Shown in pieces: positions 44,432-56,187 of a stretch of 64,000 bases of DNA (its first letter is position 1; every line of letters begins with the position of its first letter). The DNA is from Cryptomeria japonica (taxonomy: Eukaryota > Streptophyta > Pinopsida > Cupressales > Cupressaceae). Under the pieces are notes generated by a model that had not been told where the DNA came from, did no database searches, and was given only the letters and a program-made list of their open reading frames with translations. The stretch lies in contig NC_081408.1 in the NCBI RefSeq assembly GCF_030272615.1, positions 405,549,389 to 405,613,388 on the forward strand, written 5' to 3'. Both the position numbers and the translations under genes were made by a program.

Positions 44432-45253
44432 TTGTTGGATAAGGGCCTAGTTAAGGAGAGTATAAGCCCTTGTGTTGTCCCTACCATGTTGGCTCCCAAG
44501 AAGGATGGAAAATGGAGGTTATGAACTGATTCAAGAGCCATAAATAGGATAACCATCAGATATAGGTTTCCTATGCCAAGAATGGAAGATCTCAGGGATT
44601 GTCTGGGAGGTGCTTGCTACTTTTCAAAGATTGACCTGAAAAGTGGGTATCATTAGATTGGGATCAAAGAAGGGGATGAATGCAAGATGAAATTCAAGAC
44701 CAATGAAGGCCTTTTTGAGTGGCTTGTGATGCCCTTTGGACTCTCTAACACACCTAGTACATTCATGAGACTAATTAATGAAGTATTGAAATCATATATT
44801 GGTAAATTTGTTGTTGTATACTTGGATGATATTCTTGTGTTTAGGAGGTCCAAGGAGGAGCATTTTAAGCACCTTAACATGGTCCTAAGGAGGATACACA
44901 AGGAGAAATTGATGATTAAACTAGAAAATTGTGAGTTCATGAAGGAGGAGTTGGTTTATCTTGGGTTTATCATCTCAAAGGGAAGCTTCAAGATGGATTC
45001 ATCAAAGGTGGAGGATATTCTCAATTCGCCAGCCCCTAAATTAGTTGAAGATGTGAGGAGTTTCCAAGGCCTTGTAAGCTTCTACCAGAAATTCATAAGA
45101 AATTTTAGTCACATTTGTGCACCCATCCTAGAGACCATCAAAGGAGGTAATAAGGGTAAGTTCCTATGGACCACTGAAGCTAATGAAGGATTTGAATATC
45201 TGAAAAGGAGGATATCACAACAACCTATCCTTACTCTTCCTAATTTTAATAAA
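44432..45253 (+). pseudogene. Reverse transcriptase of element C, cut by a solo LTR
   Basis: RT motifs: '[20 protein letters not shown]', '[20 protein letters not shown]', 'IDLKSGYH', 'WLVMPFGLSNTPSTFMRLIN' and an intact YLDD box at 44819-44830 within VVVYLDDILVF. 'LVYLGFIISKGSFKMDSSKV' and 'VRSFQGLVSFYQKFIRNFSH' are the thumb and connection. Stops at 44524 and 44656 are former Arg and Gln codons. Coding is broken at 45254 by the inserted LTR and resumes at 46061. Confidence 0.85.
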
Positions 45254-45258
45254 GTGTT

Positions 45259-46055
45259 TGTTAGGGGTCCCACAAATACTGAGAGGGGGGGGTGAATCAG
45301 TATCTGGCTGGTAATTAGAATTTCTTAACTTAAAACATGCAGAACATAATATAATAGTGTATCGGTATGCAAGAAATAATGCAATAAATAGAATCAAGTA
45401 AATCCACATGAAAAGTACACCATAACAAAAGATGTTAACGAGGAAACCCAGTGTGGGAAAACCCTCGGTGGGATTTGTGACCCACAATATTCACTCACTG
45501 GCCAATAAGAGAATATTACTTACAATAGGGGCCTGCACATGCAGGAAGGCCAACTGCCTAGAGCTCACTGCTCAATGGGAAGTCTCACTGACTTACAATA
45601 AGGATTATACAAATCCAATATCTTGTATTGCTTTACAATAGCATCTTCAATGCTAGATTCAGTACCGGTTCCTACTCTGTTCTTTACATATACCCTTTGA
45701 CCTATATTTCGCACATTAGGTCTGCCTAATATTTTCCTTAATGCTTCTACTTCACATTCTTCCCTCATTACAAAATGTCTACAATGATCTCTTTTATATA
45801 TAAGAGTCATTTTATAATTTGCCAAGTTGGCTTACAATAATAAACAAAATATTATATAACAAAAATCTTGTCGGCCTCTGTGCCGGTATACTTCCTTCTT
45901 CTGTGCTGGTGTCGGTGTCCTGAGTGTCGGTGTAGAGTGTGATTTGTTGATGCCGGTATAATGTCTTTGCCGGTGCCATAGGATTGCAAGGTTGCCATCA
46001 ATGACAAAACCTTCAATCACATACAATGTCTCATTGGAGTGTGCATATGCCAACA
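45259..46055 (-). mobile_element. Solo Copia-type LTR in element C (797 bp)
   Basis: In window orientation it begins TGTTAGGGGTCCC and ends ATGCCAACA, with GTGTT on both sides (45254-45258 and 46056-46060). The G-run at 45284-45292 marks the 3' end of a minus-strand LTR of the same superfamily as those at 15287, 57331 and 60868. A conserved block (GGAAACCCAGTGTGGGAAAA, 45442-45461) also matches. No internal region remains. Confidence 0.9.
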
Positions 46056-46060
46056 GTGTT

Positions 46061-46650
46061 TACTATAGGATGTGATTCTAGTGGTCAAGAAATAGGTGTT
46101 GTCCTAAGCCAAGAAGGGAGACCAGTTGCAATCTTTATTGAAAAACTAAATGAAGCTAAGAGGAAATACTCTTCATATGATATAGAACTTTATGCTATGG
46201 TCCAAGACCTCAAGAAATGGAGGCATTACTTGTTACCCAGGGAGTTTGTTGTGTTTACTGACAATCATGCCCTTAGTTTCTTGAATGGATAGGATAAGTT
46301 GAATCATAGGCACATGAAGTGGGTCGAATACCTACATGCATATACCTTCTCCATAAAGCACAAGAAAGGAAAAGAAAATAAAGTTGTTCATTCTCTTAGT
46401 AGGAGAGTCATGGTGGTACAGAAAGTGCAATTACAAAGTGTGGGTATAGAAGCCCTTAAAGGTATGTATAAGGAGGATGAGGACTTCAAGGATGCCTTTG
46501 ACATCTGTTCTCGGTTTTCAGATGCATTTCATAGTGAGTATGTTGATTATGTTTTGCAAGATGGTTTTTTGTTTAAAGGGGCTCAATTGTGCATACCAAA
46601 GTGCTCTATGAGAGCCAATCTAATAAAGGATAAGCATAGTTGTTAGTCTT
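46061..46650 (+). pseudogene. RNase H of element C and start of integrase
   Basis: 'FTIGCDSSGQEIGVVLSQEG' holds the first catalytic Asp; 'EAKRKYSSYDIELYAMVQDL' and 'VFTDNHALSFLNG' complete the Ty3 RNase H. 'RHMKWVEYLHAYTFSIKHKK' links to integrase. A TAG at 46290-46292 interrupts the frame. Confidence 0.8.
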
Positions 46651-47730
46651 GGTGGTCATTTTGAACTTGACAAAACTTTGGAGCAGGTTAGGATGGTCTA
46701 TTTTTTCCTAAAATGCAGGTGGATGTGAGGAATTATGTAGAAGGATGTACCATATGTCAAAGAGCAAAGGGAACTAACTCAAATGCAGGACTCTATCAAC
46801 CCCTACCCATACCAAGTAGGCCTTGGGAGAGCATAAATATGGATTTTGTATTGTGATTGCCCAAAACACAAAGGGGATTTAATAGTGTTTATGTTGTAGT
46901 AGATAGTTTCAGTAAAATGGCACACTTTACTCCTTGCAAGTGCATAAATGATGCTTGTAACATTGCAGGTCTCTTTTTTAAAGAAGTTGTGAGGATTCAT
47001 AGTCTCCCTTTGAACATTGTGTCAGATAGGGACTCCAAATTAATAGGTCACTTTTGGAAGACCTTGTGGAATAATTTGGGCACCAATTTGGCTTATACTT
47101 CTTCCTACCATCCTCAAATATATGGGAAAACAAAGCTAGTGAACAAGTCACTTAGGAATTTCCTGAGGTTTTTGACAAAAGAGCATGGCCATAAATGAGA
47201 TCTAGTCCTTCCTCGAGCCGAGTATGCATACAATGACTCCATTAAGAGGAGCACGGGGAAACCTTCATTTGAAGTGGTGTATGGAATGAGTCCTAGGGGT
47301 GTGTTTGAACTCAAAGATCTGAAGGGAGTAGAGAAAAGGAGTGTTGAAGGTGAGGAGTTTGCAGCAATAATGAAGGATATCCATGATCAAGTGAAAGAAA
47401 ACCTCAAACAAACTATGGATAGATGCAAGGAGAGGACAGATTTGAGGAGAAGGAATGTTCAATACAAGGTTGGAGATCTAGTACTTGCACATCTGAAGAA
47501 AGAAATACTTCCCAAGGGTAGAAATACCAAACTACAAGTGAAGATGATAGACCTTTGCAAGATAACCCACAAGTTTGGTGAAAATGCCTATGAGATTGCA
47601 CTCCCTCCTAGAGTGGCTATCTCTGCAATATTTAATGTTGCTGACTTATATCCATTTAAGGGATATTTGGATGTAGGTATAGGTGTGGAAGATGATGAAG
47701 ATTGGGTACAATAATTACCTCCTTTTGAAC
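46651..47730 (+). pseudogene. Integrase of element C
   Basis: Zinc-binding end 'YVEGCTICQRAKGTNSN'; core 'RPWESINMDFVL', 'VVVDSFSKMAHFTPC', 'NIVSDRDSKLIGHFWKTLWN' and 'SSYHPQIYGKTKLVNKSLRN', where the catalytic Glu (usually GQTE) is Lys. The C-terminal part reads 'QYKVGDLVLAHLKKEILPKG' and 'FNVADLYPF', the usual chromovirus GPY/F region. Several stops. Confidence 0.85.
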
Positions 47731-47910
47731 CCTTGAAGTTGGAAGGTATCTTGGACACCAAAGAGGTCAAAAGGATGAGGAAGAAGGTTTACAATGAATA
47801 TTTGATTAAGTGGTAGGGTCTACCTCCATAGGATGCCACTTGGATGACTGAGGAAGACATTAAGAAGCATGACACATCTCTACAACAATTGTTCTCAGGT
47901 GGTACATGAG
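47731..47910 (+). pseudogene. Chromodomain of element C
   Basis: In frame with the integrase end: 'EGILDTKEVKRMRKKVYNEY', 'LIKW', a stop, 'GLPP', a stop, 'DATWMTEEDIKKH'. This is the pattern 'YLVKWkGyp.eDATWe.E' of chromovirus chromodomains, which target integration by binding modified histone tails. Two TAG stops replace what are usually Lys/Gln and Glu/Gln codons. Confidence 0.8.
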
Positions 47911-47924
47911 ATCTCTTCCACCCT

Positions 47925-49446
47925 GGGTGTATGGTGTAGGAGCACCTTGGTCATATTGATGCCTTACGAAGGCTTTTGACATGATTTATTGTTTTGGTGT
48001 TGTGTCAAGTTTTAATAAGGTACTAAGGACATTTTTTTTCATTTCAATCCATTTGTAAGGCCTTTGATGCCATTTGAGTCATATAGACTAAGGTCCTTAT
48101 TGGGTCAACATTGGTCAAACCACTCCAAGTGCATCCACCATGAATGGAAATGATGTAATTGATGATATATGGTCTATTTTTACATGTATTAGCGGTATAA
48201 GTGAAGTTTTAGCTAGTAAGTTGAGTAGGACAAAAGTTGTCAAAAGATGTAAAAGTTGCTTGTCAACTTTTACTTTTTTTTAGTGCAAGTTTAATGTTGT
48301 TTTTCTTTCCAATAGTCACCCCTTTCAAAAATAAGTTGGGGGCCATTGGATTGGGGCATGAAAAGTTTAAATAGCCTCATTTTAGTTTGAGACAGGTTGT
48401 TGATATAATTTTATATGGAGTTTGGAGAAGAATCAATAAAATCAAGGCTTGTTCTTTGCAATTTTTCTGCAACATTGTTGCAAACTTGCTCATAACTTCC
48501 TTGTATGGATGACTTGGGATGTGAGACCAGGCCCATTGAAAATATCTATGAATAAACTTTCATTTAGGACTGATTTTGTGAGATTTCACTGATATTTAAG
48601 CATTTGGTGGGTGTTATACCAAAAACCATTCTGAAACCCTAGTTTCAAGGGTTTGAACAAAGAAATGTAAATTTCTCACCATTCCACTAAGATCAAGGCA
48701 CCAAACTTGGTGAAATGGTAGTTGAGGGTGTTATCCAAATGGGTTTTATTTTATTTTTTTATAGTGGTTAATATTTGAGGCATGTTTGGAGTGTTTAATG
48801 TCTAACATCCTCATGTGTTAGCTCATGGAAGCACAAGTACCTGGTGAAGGGTTTGAAATTTGGTGCCCAAACAAGTCAAGGAGATACCAAAACCTATGGA
48901 ATATTTCCATTTTTCATATTTCCCTACATTTAAAAGTGGAGTTGTGTGTTTTTGGAGTGCTCCTGAGGCACTTGTTGTGTAAAAGAGACTTAATTGTGCA
49001 CTTAAGACCCAACAATAGTTTGAATTTTACCCTAATTTTCCAAAGAAACCTATAGGGATCTTGACATATGTTGTGTAACACCAAAAGGGTATCTCAAAAT
49101 TCTTTTTTTTTATGCCTATGGTCAGGGGTTGAAGAATTAAGGGCCAAAAATAGTATGGACTATCCTAATAGGCCTAGTAGCCTTGTGTGAAGAAAGTATC
49201 CTTGTTGGTGATCTCTAGTCGATGCCAAGTGTTTGGGGAGTTAGGCTGATATTTTCAAATGATCATAATACCCTGAGAGAAGTGAGTTACATGAGTGGAG
49301 TGTTGGTTCTTGCATGTGGACTTGTAGCCTAGTTGAGACTTCCTCATGTTGCCTAGTGGTTTCTCTATGAAAGACCTTTGCACCTATGAATCATGGATCC
49401 ATTTTGAACTATGATTGTTTCTACATTCTAAAGGCCCTTTTCATCA
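47925..49446 (+). repeat. 3' LTR of element C
   Basis: Direct repeat of 40786-42448, starting TGGGTGTATGGTGTAGGAGC. It lacks the hairpin insertion. No strong polypurine tract is visible upstream. The open frame 48825-49055 is not coding evidence. Confidence 0.75.
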
Positions 49447-50395
49447 AGGACTTGTCCTCAAATCATTGCATCACCTATTGAATGTATAATCATTTACATT
49501 CAAGCATTTTAGCCTTGCCCTCAAAAGGCAAGCTTTTCCATTTCAGTTCAAGTTCAATTTCTATTTCAATTAGGGTTAATTCCAAACCCAAGGATTGATC
49601 TAAGGCAAACCCCTTTCCCCAACACAATTTCCCTTCTTTTGGTTTGTAGGTGGCAGATTTGGGATTCGTGCATGTGGAAAAAGATAGAGGAGATCGATAC
49701 AAAGTGAATTGCCTTTTGCAGAAGTTATGAAGACCCCTAAGGACTAGGGACCAAGATGCTCAAGGAGAAGCGGCCTGCTCAGATCTTAGTTTATAGCTCT
49801 GTTTGATTTCTGCAACATTTTTTTTCATCATTTTATTTCAATTTCTCATTGTTTGTGATAGATTTAGCATTTCAAATTCAAAACCTAATTCAAACACAAC
49901 TTCAACTCAAACAAAAAGGGAAATAGGATCTCAATTAGCATTCAAACATCTTCTTTATAGAATTGAGGTTGGATCTATTGGGTTCATCCTCCTTTTATTG
50001 TATTGGTTAATTTGGATAATTGGTGGTCTTTTCCTACTTGGTGAAACCCTAGTTCCAAATTACATCATTAAATTTTGGTGAACCAAACATCTTTCATGCT
50101 TATTTTTTCTTCAAATCTGATTTGTATGCATTTTCACTTTCAAATATGCACTCATATATCATATTTGTAATTGAATTACATAAATTTAGTGGTTAATTTC
50201 ATTAAAACCCTAATTTGTAATTCTAAAAATATCTTGTGGGTTGCATAATTTTTCAAGTATTTTTTTCAGATTCAGAGACATTCATTTCATAGCTTTCTTT
50301 AAAATAAAAATACAAAAAAATCTTGTTTTATACATTTTGTGTGTTTGTATTCTTTAGATCACGTTTCATTGCAATAGTTAGCATATCTTTTCAAA
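49447..50395 (+). other. Right part of element D, leader region
   Basis: No domain. The sequence is rich in TTTCAATTT-type runs. TTGGTGAACC at 50076-50085 might be a primer site after an LTR end, but I cannot establish this. ATTGCATCA occurs on both outer flanks of C (40765-40773 and 49465-49473). Confidence 0.4.
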
Positions 50396-51028
50396 ATGTC
50401 AAATTACTCTTTGCAAGACTATCGTGCCTTTGATAATCCATTTGATTATGATGAGTATCCTTTTGAAGAAGTATATAGTAGAGAAGAACTTAAGGAGGCT
50501 CTTGATGGTTTCCTTTATCCTAAGTCTTCTAAACCACCCTTTTTCCAAAGGTTAATCAACATAGTGCCTAAGCCATTTAGTAGTGATGACCTTGGGATGA
50601 TGGATGGAACTTTTGATGACTTCATCCTTCCCTCTAAATTATCCTCTAAATCTCCAAATACTCACAAGGGTATTGTTATTCATGATAATCCGCTTTATGA
50701 ACCTTTACCTTCTATCAATCCAATTTGTGAAGAAGCTTTTGTGATAAAAGAAGTTGATGTAATTGACAATCCTCTTTATCAAACCTTACCTTCTAGAAAT
50801 GAGGGCCTAATGAAACATGACAATCCCTCTTTTAAATCTTCTCTTGTTCATGAGGAATATTTGGTGCAAGAAAATATTATTAACACTTCTTTTACAAGTC
50901 TTCCTCTTAAGATTGAAGTTTTGAAAAGTTATGTTGATCTTTCTCCAAAAATATCTCTCTCCCATAAGAATATCTTACAGCAAGAGGATGATATCATAGA
51001 CACCTTCCATACATGGTGTGTGTGTTAA
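50396..51028 (+). CDS. Hypothetical protein, 210 residues, with internal NPLY repeats
   Basis: An intact 210-codon frame, starting MSNYSLQDYRAFDNPFDYDE, with no stop and no recognised domain. It has repeated motifs: 'HDNPLYEPLPS' near residue 98, 'IDNPLYQTLPS' near 125 and 'HDNPSFKSSL' near 141. The composition is acidic and Ser/Pro-rich, with no membrane segment or signal peptide. It lies in the presumed internal region of element D, so it could be a gag-like or accessory product, or chance survival of a repeat ORF. I know of no function. Confidence 0.5.
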   Translation: MSNYSLQDYRAFDNPFDYDEYPFEEVYSREELKEALDGFLYPKSSKPPFFQRLINIVPKPFSSDDLGMMDGTFDDFILPSKLSSKSPNTHKGIVIHDNPLYEPLPSINPICEEAFVIKEVDVIDNPLYQTLPSRNEGLMKHDNPSFKSSLVHEEYLVQENIINTSFTSLPLKIEVLKSYVDLSPKISLSHKNILQQEDDIIDTFHTWCVC

Positions 51029-52264
51029 AAGTGGAATAAGTATCTGCAAGTTGTAAGACACAACACTTCAATTAAGTCATTGCATGCATGGTTAGATAGA
51101 TATAATCATGAGTATAAAAACCATAACAAATCGACCTGTTTCCTTCTAAAAAATGTGAGTATAGACTTGCTCTCAGATTTTTCTAAGCAATACCCATGAC
51201 TAGACTACACAAAGACAAAGGATTTAATCTATATGAGCACAAGATTAAGCTAAATGGATGCAGGATTAAGCTAGATGAATGAGTATTAAGATAGATGAAT
51301 TCAAGCAATAATGATTAAACTAAAAAGCTAAACTAAGATGCAAAAATATCTAAGCATAATATCTTCAATGACTCCAGAGCAAAAACTGCAAAATAACAAT
51401 AAATCTCCAAGGTGTTTTGAATCAGAGATGAAGACTGAATTTATAGAGCCTCGAAAGAGAGACCAATGGTCAAGATCGATTAGCAATGAGTGGTTGAGAT
51501 TATTCAAGAAAAAACACATTTCAGGATAATTGAAATAATTAAGAGATCAGATTAATTTAACCTTGAGATGGATTCCAATTATAGCTTTGATTGAATGCAT
51601 TCAAATTATAAGTCTAAGTCTACATTGGAGATAAATTTAGTTGATTACATGCACTTGAGATAAAATTAGGTGATTCCATGCACTTTTCTTTAATTTTCTC
51701 AAGATTTTTATTTAGAAGAAGCCTTTTTCAATGCAACTGAACTTGTTTCTTCAAAATCTTTGAGTTTTAAATTTAGAGAAAATGATTAATTCAATTTAAT
51801 TGCTTTTCTGATTTTTCCAAGTTATCTCAATTTTAGAAAAAGAAATATCTTAAGTTTGATTTCTCCTTTCAATTTAATTCTTTTCTTTTGTTTTCAATTT
51901 AACTCTTTCTTTTGTAGATTAATTCCTCTTTTTGTGATTAATCTCTTTTTGTAAATTAATTCCTCTTTTGTTTATTAATTCCTTTTTTATTTATTAAATG
52001 GCAAATTTATCTATTAATTAAATATGCTAGGATATTTAATTAAATAAATAGGATAATTGATCAAAATGATTTACTCGGAATGGTTTAATTAATTAAATAA
52101 ATATTTAATTAATATATAGTGATTAACTTTCCATCGAACATTAATGATTGAGAATTAATTAATTAGGTGCTCAAGGTTGATTTAATTGCCTTTGGTTAGG
52201 ACCTTAATGATGCTATCGAGATTAGGGGCCCATGGTTTAGGTGACCATTTTTAGGGTATTACAT
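51029..52264. other. AT-rich region, possible LTR end
   Basis: No coding signal. It has repeated 'AAGATAGATGAAT/AAGCTAAATGGAT' words (51240-51300) and long AATTAATTAAAT runs (51950-52110). The end AGGGTATTACA at 52254-52264 resembles an LTR 3' end and is followed by TTTGCCCCTC. Confidence 0.4.
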
Positions 52265-52329
52265 TTGCCCCTCTTTGAATTAACGTGCAAGCAGCGCATT
52301 GGTTCAAAGAATAGTTGATGTCAAATAGA

Positions 52330-52660
52330 TATCAGTTCTGAACTTGATTGATCACAAACCGATGAAGAGCAAGATGTTCAGCTTGATTTGTGGTGATGAA
52401 ACTAAACAAAGTTGATTAAAGTGATACCGATCCTAAACTTGATTGAACAAGAATCGACAAAGAGTGAGATGTCATTCTTGAACTTGATGGATCAAGAAAC
52501 GAGCATCGATCTAGAACTTGATTGAACCAGATTGAGCGAGAGACACAACTGATTCTGAACTTGATTGAACAAGAATCGATTGAGCAAAGCGAAAATGTCT
52601 AGGTTGATTTGATGTGATGAAAATGAACATCGATTTGAAGATTGATTCTGAATAAGGACA
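52330..52660 (+). repeat. Degenerate direct repeats (GAACTTGATTGAACAAGAATCGA)
   Basis: About five imperfect copies of GAACTTGATTGAACAAGAAT-CGA with a purine-rich tail (AAGAGTGAGATGT), starting near 52338, 52433, 52477, 52514 and 52556. Coding potential is not apparent. The stretch between it and 53200 shows no gene. Confidence 0.6.
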
Positions 52661-53199
52661 AAAAATTGATATGCCCCTAGAGAATTATTTTTTTTGACAT
52701 CAAAGAATCTCAACTTGATACAATGTGATTTAGTTAAGATGCTCCTAGTAACAAGGTTCAATTGAATTTCTTTGACTGAAAAGATTTTTGCTCGACTTTA
52801 GATGAAGATTTGAAAAAAAATTCGGCTTTTGATGATGATAATCACTGAAAAGATGTTATGAGTATGGCCCCTCAGGAGCGAAATCGAAAGATAGCGAGGG
52901 TATAACGATTTTAGGCAATTTTTAGCGATGATATTTATTTGAGCACGAAGATTGATGTTGAAGATTAAAATCATAGTTAATTTGAGAATTAAATTGAGAT
53001 TTATAATTGAAGTGAGCGTAAAATGATTCAAAAATTGACTTGAGGATGAAAGTGCTAAGTGGTCAACGTTGTGAAATTTTGACTAGAGAATTGACGTCAT
53101 ATTTTGATTTCGATCCCAAAAATGGACTCAAGACAGTCGATTTATCTTAGGGTACAAGTTTTACCTCCATCAGAGAAAGTTTAAAAATTAGGGTTTGGG

Positions 53200-55305
53200 C
53201 TATATAAGGGGTTCAATATGTCATTTTCAATTCATTTTTACCTCTCAAAAAAATTGAAAAACCTCTTGCGAAGAAAAATGGCAATTCTGATTCAGGAGCA
53301 TCGATTTGAGCACCAGAAGTGACATAATCGACCATGAAAACTACGACCCTGTAGTAAGTGATCGATCTTTAGCCTTTAAATTTCTTAATTTTTGAATTTT
53401 TGTTGAATTTTTGCATTTCTAATTTCGTTCAAAGTCCTTTTTATCGTTTTGTCATGCGGTGTTATACTATTACTCATATGAGTATCTGTCCTTTTGTGTT
53501 TTGTCATTTAAGCAAGTAGGGTTTGTCATCTGGTGTTGTCCCATGAATCGTACGAAAATGTTCTTGATTGACCATTTTATCATGCAAGGAGTATTAAATT
53601 GTCATATGAGACTTTTTACTCGTTCGGCATGTAATTTTGGCTCCTACAAGTTTCTGCTTATCTGTGAAAACTCGTATAAAAAACAACAAGCATTTTTTAG
53701 AGTGTAAACAACAATTTTTAATTTTTATTGTTGTATATTTGGATTCTATAGCATGTTTATCACATTCATAGCATAAATTGGATCACGTGTTGATGATTTG
53801 TATGTTCGATTTTGCAGATTAAGTTTCCTGATATTCTTTTTCAGTGTACATTTCCGTTGACAATGAGGCTTGTTCATGAGTTATCGGATGCAAAGAGAGC
53901 TCATATTGGTTTGTGTGGATTCAGATACCTATTACAGATGCCTGATATCCGTGTGAATCATGGTATGTTGACTAATTTAGTCGAGCATTTTCATTCGGAG
54001 CATAACACCTTTCATTTACCGGTTGGAGAGATGACCATCATGCCGAAGGACATATACAGGATTTTGAGGATTTCATTCATTGGAGACATGGTTGATTATG
54101 ATTCTACTCCATGACCTGGTATTTTGGCATTGAGATGGATATTCCATGATGAGACTATTCTTGATTGCGCTATTATGTGGGATGATTTGATGAGCAGATA
54201 TGGTGAGCAGTACCCTCTGGCATGTGTTTTGGTAGGTATGAATTGTTGTTTTGTGATGCCTAATAGGGGACAACATGAATTTCTATGTGGTTGGGTCAAA
54301 ATGCTTGAGAGGTTGTTGACTCATCTAGTGAGATTAGGGTGGGGATCATGCTTACTTGCTCATATGTATCATGAGATGCATGAGATTGTGTATCGGGAGG
54401 GGAAGAGCATGACAATAGGTGTTTTAGTTCTACAAATATGGGCATGGGAGCACATCCCGGTATGTAGACCTATTATAGACGATTCTAGAGAGGCACACCA
54501 GCCTATTGTTTGTTGTTATTCAGGTTACTTTACTCAGCCCCACCTAGGCAAGACTGACTATTGGAGGAGACAGTTGGATGATCTGATTATGGTAGTATGG
54601 AGACCGTATAAGGGTCTAGAGCTATGGGAGGATTGGAGAGTGCAGAGGAAGGATCTGTTTATGACTAGACCTCTCATTGGCATATTAGTGTCTATCATTG
54701 AGAGATTTGTAGTATCTAGGGTGATGAGGCAGTATGGGAGACCACTGAATATATCCCAGGAGTTCACAACCTATGCTCGATATGGAGAGGAGGAGAGATG
54801 AGGATGGGCACCGAGACTATCATATGCGCTGAGCATGCAGGAGTTAGCGGGTTTATAGTCACAGAGATGGGATTACTAAGAGGATGTAGAAGACGTGAGA
54901 GAATTGCCCCAGTATAGAGATTAGTTTCAGAGACATCCTTTTCCTCTATTTACAGATCTCGAAGAGCATGCACCTCTTATAGAGGAGGCTGAGGATGATG
55001 CACCAGCACAAGTATAGGTAACAGGTCAGGTACAGAGATGATGGAAGGTACAGGGATGGAGAGTGAATGCACCTAGGCATGCAGGAGGTGATCCTAGTGC
55101 TATTAGCAGTAGGGTACCAGCGGGAGTTAGACAGTGACACAAAGGGGAGGGTGGATCTTTAGGAGCTATTAGGGTTGAGGCTGGTGGTTCTAGGGTACCA
55201 GAGGTTGGAGGTGAGGAGGAGAGAGTGGCTCCTAGGTAGGTTAGGCAGTGGAGAGATGAGTAGGGAGGCGGAGAGGGAAATGTTGGGAGAGAGAAGGGAG
55301 TACCA
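53200..55305 (+). pseudogene. Plant mobile domain (PMD) gene, decayed
   Basis: A TATA box (TATATAAGG, about 53201) and a leader precede a possible intron from GTAAGTG at 53354 to TTTTGCAG at 53817. Coding then runs in one frame from 53812: 'CTFPLTMRLVHELSDAKRAH', 'NTFHLPVGEMTIMPKDIYRI', a TGA at 54112-54114, 'ALRWIFHDETILDCAIMWDD', and 'VLQIWAWEHIPVCRPIIDDS', up to a stop at 54799-54801. The pattern (HLPVGEMTI...D.YRILRI, then WAWEH.P..RP) is that of plant mobile domain proteins, found in transposons and in host MAIN-type genes. Beyond 54801 the same frame carries on with about eight stops to 'PLFTDLEEHAPLIEEAEDDA'. Whether it belonged to a mobile element or was a captured gene is open. Confidence 0.7.
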
Positions 55306-55308
55306 GAT

Positions 55309-55341
55309 GTAGTATGGTTTCTCTACCACTGACCATACTAC
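55309..55341. repeat. Perfect 10-bp inverted repeat at a junction
   Basis: GTAGTATGGT (55309-55318) and ACCATACTAC (55332-55341) around a 13-base loop, at the border between the PMD gene and Copia element H. Confidence 0.7.
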
Positions 55342-56121
55342 CACTCACTAGTTGTTTCTCTTTGCTATACCATTTTGTTGTGGTGTCCTTGGTGTAGAAA
55401 ACTATCACTTGATACCATTATCATCACAATACTTAGTGAACTCCACAGAAGTGAATTCACTGCCTTGATCTGTTCTTAGACATTTTATCTTTTTGCCACT
55501 CTCTTTCTCAGCTAAGGCTCTGATTGCCTTGAATTTACTAAAAGATTCATTCTTATCCTTCAAGAATGTGACCCACATCATCCTTGAACAATCATCAATG
55601 AAGATCATGAAGTATCTGTCACCATGAATGCTTCTTGTTCTTATTGGTCCACATAGATTTGTATGAATTAAATCTAACAAGTGCTCTACTGAGAAGGACT
55701 TGCTCTTGAAAGTTGAATAAGTTATCTTTCCTAGCTAACATTCTTTACAAAGAGAATTAACCGGTTTGTCTAGCTGAGGCAGACCTCTTACAGTCTTAGA
55801 CTTACTTACTTTAACAATATTGTCAAAATTTAAATGACAAAATCTCCTATGCCAAAGCCAGCTATCATCTATTTTTGCAATCAAACAGTTGCCAACTTTA
55901 GGATTGAGATGAAATAGATTACCTCTAGTATGTTTCCCGGTTGCAATCAATTCACCTTTGTTGTCAAAGATTTTGCATATTCCATTTCTAAACTCCAGTG
56001 GGTATCCTCTATCATTAAGTTGTGCCACACTTAAAAGATTGTGCTTTAGGCCTTCAACCCAATAGACATCCTCAACACTGCTCTTCCCATTAAGAGAAAT
56101 AACTCCCTTACCTTTAACCAT
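55342..56121 (-). pseudogene. Copia integrase of element H (zinc part and core)
   Basis: 56121-55735 gives 'VYWVEGLKHNLLSVAQLNDR', 'LWHRRFCHLNFDNIVKVSKS' and 'SLCKEC', the pre-integrase zinc region with an HHCC set. 55680-55405 gives 'LDLIHTNLCGPIRTRSIHGD', 'RYFMIFIDDCSRMMWVTFLK' and 'KCLRTDQGSEFTSVEFTKYC', the DDE core start with both Asp residues; the E region follows as 'STPRTPQQNGIA' in a shifted frame. A stop lies near 55735. Confidence 0.85.
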
Positions 56122-56187
56122 ATATGGTGAGTCATTGTCAAATTTGACAACACCACCATCAAATTCCTCCAGGGAAAGAAATTTGCT

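Larger units (their letters stand above)
40786..49446 (+). mobile_element. Chromodomain Gypsy retrotransposon C (8.7 kb)
   Basis: 5' LTR about 40786-42448, internal region 42449-47924, 3' LTR about 47925-49446. It encodes gag, protease, RT, RNase H, integrase and a C-terminal chromodomain, the chromovirus order. A minus-strand solo LTR (45259-46055) interrupts the RNase H. Integrase 'NGQTE' Glu is Lys and several stops exist, so it is dead. A clean target duplication was not resolved; GAGGA (40781-40785) against AAGGA (49446-49450) is the nearest. Confidence 0.8.

Noticed and set aside
55309-55341. Terminal inverted repeats of a DNA transposon at the PMD gene
   Set aside because: Both arms lie together at one junction; no matching repeat was seen at the other side of the PMD gene.
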